Below, piece by piece: positions 32,408-35,918 of a DNA stretch of 35,918 nucleotides. Position 1 is the first letter of the stretch; every line of letters begins with the position of its first letter. The position numbers and the translations under genes are program-made. The stretch is from an uncultured Saprospirales bacterium. Lineage in GTDB: Bacteria > Bacteroidota > Bacteroidia > Chitinophagales > Saprospiraceae. The stretch lies in contig CALMIR010000047.1 of the NCBI GenBank assembly GCA_937864265.1, forward strand, positions 1-35,918, written 5' to 3'. Under the pieces are notes generated by a model that saw nothing but the letters and a program-made list of their open reading frames with translations, ran no database searches and had not been told where the DNA came from.

Positions 32408-34228
32408 TCAATCGACCTTGGCTAGGTCATATACATCGGTGAAACCTTTCGATCCATCGTAAATGGCATATTTGGTACCTTCTTGGTTGAAAAGTATTTG
32501 CTTATATGTGCCACTATCGTTGACGTGTAAAGCGGCGCCAACACTTGGGAAGGGGATAAAATACATGTTTGCGCCCCAGTCTTCCAGGCTATTTACAGCT
32601 CCAAAATCGCCGTTATTAAAGTTGTATATCATCCATTTTGTTCCTTGGGCATTGAAATGAATTGCCCGGTCGTTGGTATAGAGCAATGCAGCGCCAACAC
32701 CAGGTATCCCAAATTCAGAAACCAAAAAAGGGTGCTGCCCGTCATCCCCCCAATAATACAACTCGTATATTTGCGACCAAGTGCCACTGGTGTTGAGGGA
32801 TGCATAATTTTCGCCCGTTTCATCAAACACATAAATAGTTTCATTCGGGGACACCTGTGCTTCACTTATCGTCTCAAAAGGACAACCTGCCAAACGCCCC
32901 TCTACATCATTCAGATCAAATATCCCTTGCACCTGCCCATTCACGATTTGGGCGTAACGCTTGCCATCTTTGCTGATTAATAGAACATTACTTTGATCAG
33001 GGTCGATGGCGCAAGCACCTCTGATGCCTTCTTTGCCAAATACGCCATACCAGGCATGGGTATAAGGCGGAGGAGCATCGGCATAAACTGGGCGACAATT
33101 GGGTACAGAAAATTGGGTAGCGACTTTTACTCCTACCAATTGATTGGGTGGTGCTAAGGCATTCATGGTATAGGATAATGGTGCACCAGTATTGATATTT
33201 CCGCCATTGACCAGAAATTCCGTTAAAGCTGTAAAGTCACCGCGAAAAGCAGCTGCCGCAGATGTCGCATCGCCGCCCATTGCAAAGACCTTGATTTGAA
33301 TACCTTCTAGCTCGTTGACCTTTTTTATGTCTGCATTTACTTCCCCTCCAACCAGGGCAGCATCGTAGGTAGCGCGAATAGAAGCTTGCATCTCGCTAGC
33401 CGTTGCGGTTGATTCAATGAGCAGATAAAAGCGGCGACCATAGGTGACCGATTTGATGAAAACAGGCGGATTGTTTTCATCAATGAAAGGAGCCAGCTTT
33501 TCTGGCGTTACGGATGGTGCAAAAACCTGGTTATAATCGGTTGGTGTCTTATAGCTAATCGTATAGTATTGCTGTACAAAGTCCACCATGAAGCGGTTGT
33601 ATTCCTTATCGGAACTGAAGCTCATTTCAGCGGAAAAATCGGTTGTCAGTGTACTCACATTGACACCCATGCTCAAAGCCAACTCCTCTTTGGAGCGCAC
33701 TTGTCGTTCGGTATAACTGAAATTAGCTGCTAAAATACCATTATTTGCATTGATGATCTTATTGATGGCTGCGATTACACTTTCCTGATCCACTACATCT
33801 ACCGTTTCGTTGGTAAATTGGCTGCCATTGACGAGATTGATGGTAAAGCTTCCTCCTGCCCGATCCACAGCAATTTCGTCAGGCGTCGCTTTGGTAAGCG
33901 ACTGGCCTTGTAGCAAATTACCCGGCCAGATGACGCTGGCATTGGGATCGAAGGTGCGGTAGTTTCCCGTTGCTCCGGCGGCATCCACCTCAATGTCTTC
34001 GCAAATCCAATTATTGGCAAAGTCGAATTCCATCACAGTCGTATCTCTGGTGATGACTACTTCTTCCGGTTCGTCGGGTAGTCCGGCGCAATCAATTAGT
34101 GCTGCTACACTTCCTGCGCCACAAGGCGTGGATGGCTGGTTGTCTTCTTTTTTACAAGCGTTGATCAACAAGGAGATGAACAACAAAACAATAGGCAAGA
34201 ATTTTAGCGGTTTCATGAAAATTACCAT
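32408..34228 (-). CDS. Cholesterol-dependent-cytolysin-like (thiol-activated cytolysin family) lipoprotein with hemopexin-like C-terminus
   Basis: The 606-aa protein has a signal peptide and lipobox LINAC (Cys25); Met5 at 34216 is an equally good start. Residues about 60-375 match the pore-forming core of the CDC family: WPGNLLQGQSL (101-111), QQYYTISYKTP (219-229), VFIKSVTYGRRFYLLIES (256-273) and VFAMGGDA (314-321). The classic CDC ending (domain 4 with the Trp-rich undecapeptide ECTGLAWEWWR) is missing. Instead about 220 residues (385-606) contain three hemopexin-like repeats with GACAID, GVGAALL and SVGAALH starts and DGKRYAQ, QGTKWMIY and EGTKYAIY ends. Related CDC-like proteins exist in other Bacteroidota. 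The protein probably makes pores or mediates contact at a surface; target lipid or protein is unknown. No toxin partner is encoded nearby. Confidence 0.85.
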   Translation of the reverse strand: MVIFMKPLKFLPIVLLFISLLINACKKEDNQPSTPCGAGSVAALIDCAGLPDEPEEVVITRDTTVMEFDFANNWICEDIEVDAAGATGNYRTFDPNASVIWPGNLLQGQSLTKATPDEIAVDRAGGSFTINLVNGSQFTNETVDVVDQESVIAAINKIINANNGILAANFSYTERQVRSKEELALSMGVNVSTLTTDFSAEMSFSSDKEYNRFMVDFVQQYYTISYKTPTDYNQVFAPSVTPEKLAPFIDENNPPVFIKSVTYGRRFYLLIESTATASEMQASIRATYDAALVGGEVNADIKKVNELEGIQIKVFAMGGDATSAAAAFRGDFTALTEFLVNGGNINTGAPLSYTMNALAPPNQLVGVKVATQFSVPNCRPVYADAPPPYTHAWYGVFGKEGIRGACAIDPDQSNVLLISKDGKRYAQIVNGQVQGIFDLNDVEGRLAGCPFETISEAQVSPNETIYVFDETGENYASLNTSGTWSQIYELYYWGDDGQHPFLVSEFGIPGVGAALLYTNDRAIHFNAQGTKWMIYNFNNGDFGAVNSLEDWGANMYFIPFPSVGAALHVNDSGTYKQILFNQEGTKYAIYDGSKGFTDVYDLAKVD

Positions 34229-34418
34229 TTAGGGTTATAGAAAAATGATTCTTTGAATAAAGCATTCCCCTATAGACGCGCTAAAAAGGAGCAAAACCGC
34301 TCATGGTTTGGCCTATTTTTTCAAAAAAGTATAAAATGGAATTAGGGAGCGTACCAGAAATGTAGGGTTCAAGGAATACAAGCAGGTAGAAATGTTAGAT
34401 ACAACCTACTCTTCCGGC

Positions 34419-34571
34419 CTATCTCTCCCGCCCCGGGCATTTCTTGCACCTTTTACCTTCTTTGAATTTTTTGCAGCATTTCTTCTTTTTCTTAGACTGC
34501 ACAACCGGCAATGGGAAAGGCAATTGCACGGCAGCGGGGTCAAAAGCCCCCTTAGATTGGAATAGGCTCAT
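34419..34571 (-). CDS. 50-aa Cys/Lys-rich small protein
   Basis: Reading the minus strand from ATG at 34571 gives 50 aa: MSLFQSKGAFDPAAVQ, then a Pro-rich stretch, KKKKKCCKKFKEGKRCKKC and PGRER. The four cysteines in a CC...C..C arrangement within a strongly basic tail resemble the CCKKYKKGKRCKKCP-type motif that I recognise from small Bacteroidota proteins of unknown function. A metal-binding or RNA-binding role is possible. A perfect -7 element TACCTTTG lies 22 nt upstream, supporting it as a real gene. It is divergent from the BioD/Pta-like gene and 190 bp from the cytolysin start. Confidence 0.75.
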   Translation of the reverse strand: MSLFQSKGAFDPAAVQLPFPLPVVQSKKKKKCCKKFKEGKRCKKCPGRER

Positions 34572-34593
34572 CTTTATTTAGACTAAATTTTAA

Positions 34594-34601
34594 CAAAGGT
34601 A
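34594..34601 (-). promoter_or_regulatory. -7 promoter element TACCTTTG (minus strand) for the small Cys/Lys-rich gene
   Basis: Exact TAnnTTTG match on the minus strand, 22 nt before the ATG at 34571. Upstream is a T-rich stretch at about the right position for a -33 element. Confidence 0.5.
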
Positions 34602-34649
34602 GTGGATCTTTTTGGAAAAACATTTTTTTTTAAGCCCTGAAATTTCATC

Positions 34650-34657
34650 TAATTTAG
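34650..34657 (+). promoter_or_regulatory. Possible -7 element TAATTTAG for the BioD/Pta-like gene
   Basis: One mismatch to TAnnTTTG, 19 nt before the ATG at 34677. This is a weak candidate. Confidence 0.3.
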
Positions 34658-34676
34658 CCGCTACTAATCAGACGGC

Positions 34677-35798
34677 ATGAAAAACATATACGTAGCAGCG
34701 ACCGGACAGCATGTCGGTAAAACCACTTCTACCCTCGGCTTGGTAGCCAATTTGCAAAAAAGAGGCTACCGGGTGGGTTATTGCAAGCCCGTGGGGCAAC
34801 AGTACCTAAGTGTGGACGGCAAGATCGCAGACAAAGATGCTGTGCTCTTTTCTCAAGTCATCGGTTTTGACATCATCCCTGAATGGCACAGCCCGGTCAT
34901 TTTGGCACAAGGCGCCACCAGACAATACCTGAATGATCCCTCCCAATTCCATTATCGGCAACAATTGCTGGAAGCTTCTGCTATTTTGGAACGCAACAAC
35001 GAAATCATGGTCTATGAAGGTACAGGCCATCCAGGCGTAGGCAGCGTGGTCGATTTGTCCAATGCGGAAGTGGCGCATATTTTACAGGCGGGTGTCATTA
35101 TGGTCGTAGAAGGCGGCATAGGTCGCACCATAGATCGGCTGCACATGAGCATGGCGCTATTTCGCGAAAAGCAATTGCCCATACTCGGCGTGATTGTTAA
35201 CAAAGTAATCCCGGAAAAACAAGATGAAATCGAAACGTTGCTGGGGAAAAAGCTCAAACAAATGGATATCCCCTTGTTAGGGGTTGTTCCTTATGACAAA
35301 ACCCTGTCTTTTCCCATTATGGAAACGGTCAACCAGGCGGTGAACGGGAAAGTCATCCTCAACGAGCACCGCCTGAATAACCGGGTGGAAGACATCATCG
35401 CGGGTTCGCTGGTTGACCTGGACGAATTCAATACTTTTCAAAACCTGCTGCTGGTGGTCAGCTACAAGCGCCTCAATGAGGCCATGGAAAAGATAAAAGC
35501 CATTGCCCGGCAAAAAAAGCTGGATGGCTCAATGCTGTCCGGGGTTATTGTCACTGGCGATGGCCGACACGAGCACTGGTACAAGCTGGAAGAAGTGAAG
35601 CATCCCTATTTCATCCAACACGAAATACCCGTCATTAGCACAATACTGGATACCTACGGTTCGGTAGTAAAATACAGCCGCATAGAGGTCAAGATCAATA
35701 CCCGCACACCGTGGAAAATCAAACGGGCCATCGCGCTGATCAAAGAACATGTAGATTTTGATTTTTTGCTGAATCGCCTAGAGGATTTGTCTGTGTGA
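34677..35798 (+). CDS. BioD/Pta N-terminal-like P-loop protein with DRTGG-like region
   Basis: The 373-aa protein begins with a dethiobiotin-synthetase-like P-loop fold (Walker A GQHVGKTT, residues 10-17; YEGTGHPGVGSVVDLSNAEVA with the Walker B-like region near 115-135; VIVNKVIPEKQDEI near 185). The second half (about 215-330) resembles the DRTGG regulatory domain found in the N-terminal part of long phosphotransacetylases. Here it stands alone, without the phosphotransacetylase catalytic domain. Its substrate is not established. The last codon lies at the edge of a tandem repeat that runs off the window, so the 3' context is not visible. Confidence 0.85.
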   Translation: MKNIYVAATGQHVGKTTSTLGLVANLQKRGYRVGYCKPVGQQYLSVDGKIADKDAVLFSQVIGFDIIPEWHSPVILAQGATRQYLNDPSQFHYRQQLLEASAILERNNEIMVYEGTGHPGVGSVVDLSNAEVAHILQAGVIMVVEGGIGRTIDRLHMSMALFREKQLPILGVIVNKVIPEKQDEIETLLGKKLKQMDIPLLGVVPYDKTLSFPIMETVNQAVNGKVILNEHRLNNRVEDIIAGSLVDLDEFNTFQNLLLVVSYKRLNEAMEKIKAIARQKKLDGSMLSGVIVTGDGRHEHWYKLEEVKHPYFIQHEIPVISTILDTYGSVVKYSRIEVKINTRTPWKIKRAIALIKEHVDFDFLLNRLEDLSV

Positions 35799-35918
35799 GG
35801 GTGTGTTTTTTTTAGACAGGATTTACGGGATTTGCAGGATGGGTGTGAGGGTGTGTTTTTTTAGACAGGATTTACGGGATTTGCAGGATGGGTGTGAGGG
35901 TGTGTTTTTTTAGACAGG
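35793..35918. repeat. Tandem repeat of about 50 bp running off the right edge
   Basis: Two complete units (35793-35842 of 50 bp, 35843-35891 of 49 bp) and a partial third (35892-35918) are nearly identical. They differ by one T in a T-run. Each has GTGTGAGGGTGTG, a T-run of 7 or 8, AGACAGGATTTACGGG and ATTTGCAGGATGG. The first unit overlaps the stop of the preceding gene. The array is cut by the window end, so its size is unknown. Confidence 0.85.

Noticed and set aside
35793-35918. CRISPR array
   Set aside because: The units are contiguous with no unique spacers between them; this is a simple tandem repeat. No cas gene is in the window.

Overview
The window looks like a chromosome segment from a Bacteroidota bacterium, most likely of the Saprospiria. 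Inference rests on several points. Perfect matches to the Bacteroidota -7 promoter consensus TAnnTTTG sit just upstream of several genes, and Shine-Dalgarno sites are lacking. There are many lipoproteins with a Cys lipobox, fasciclin-domain lipoproteins, DUF6089-type outer-membrane barrels, a RecQ with a C-terminal helix-turn-helix extension, and a small Cys/Lys-rich protein of a type I associate with this phylum. No phage or insertion-sequence transposase gene is visible.

Layout. 1-6.3 kb: recQ, aroQ, a broken XRE-type regulator, copy 1 of a 119-bp palindromic repeat, a type I pullulanase lipoprotein (minus strand) and a small DUF5684-like membrane protein. 6.3-9.8 kb: two tandem AAA-ATPase/PD-(D/E)XK proteins (PF09820/PF08011 type) that are mosaics, with blocks of perfect DNA identity alternating with diverged blocks. 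9.8-15.5 kb: a trans-sulfuration PLP enzyme, then a three-gene ABC operon whose solute-binding protein is fused to an OmpA peptidoglycan-binding domain, then a DinB-like protein. 15.5-21.3 kb: cell-envelope genes, namely a carboxypeptidase-regulatory-domain protein, a lipoprotein, two tandem fasciclin lipoproteins and two paralogous outer-membrane barrels. 21.4-27.3 kb: an MsbA-like ABC exporter, a CoA-binding protein, an archaeal-type ATPase with a DUF234 nuclease-like tail, a TIR-caspase fusion protein and tRNA-Ser(TGA). 27.5-29.2 kb: an MmcQ/YjbR protein, an FAD oxidoreductase and copy 2 of the palindromic repeat. 29.3-35.9 kb: an ECF sigma factor with a TPR Ser/Thr kinase, a cholesterol-dependent-cytolysin-like lipoprotein with a hemopexin-like C-terminus, a 50-aa Cys/Lys-rich protein, a BioD/Pta-like P-loop protein with a DRTGG-like region, and a tandem repeat running off the right edge.

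The most interesting items are: (i) the single-chain TIR + caspase protein with a C-terminal helical tail resembling effector-associated domains, a likely abortive-infection or signalling protein; (ii) the lipid-anchored CDC-like pore-former in which the usual membrane-binding domain 4 appears to be replaced by hemopexin-like repeats, next to an ECF sigma/kinase pair; (iii) the mosaic ATPase/nuclease pair, which implies recent gene conversion; and (iv) two near-identical palindromic elements in inverted orientation 25.6 kb apart. Most of the rest is housekeeping or envelope metabolism.
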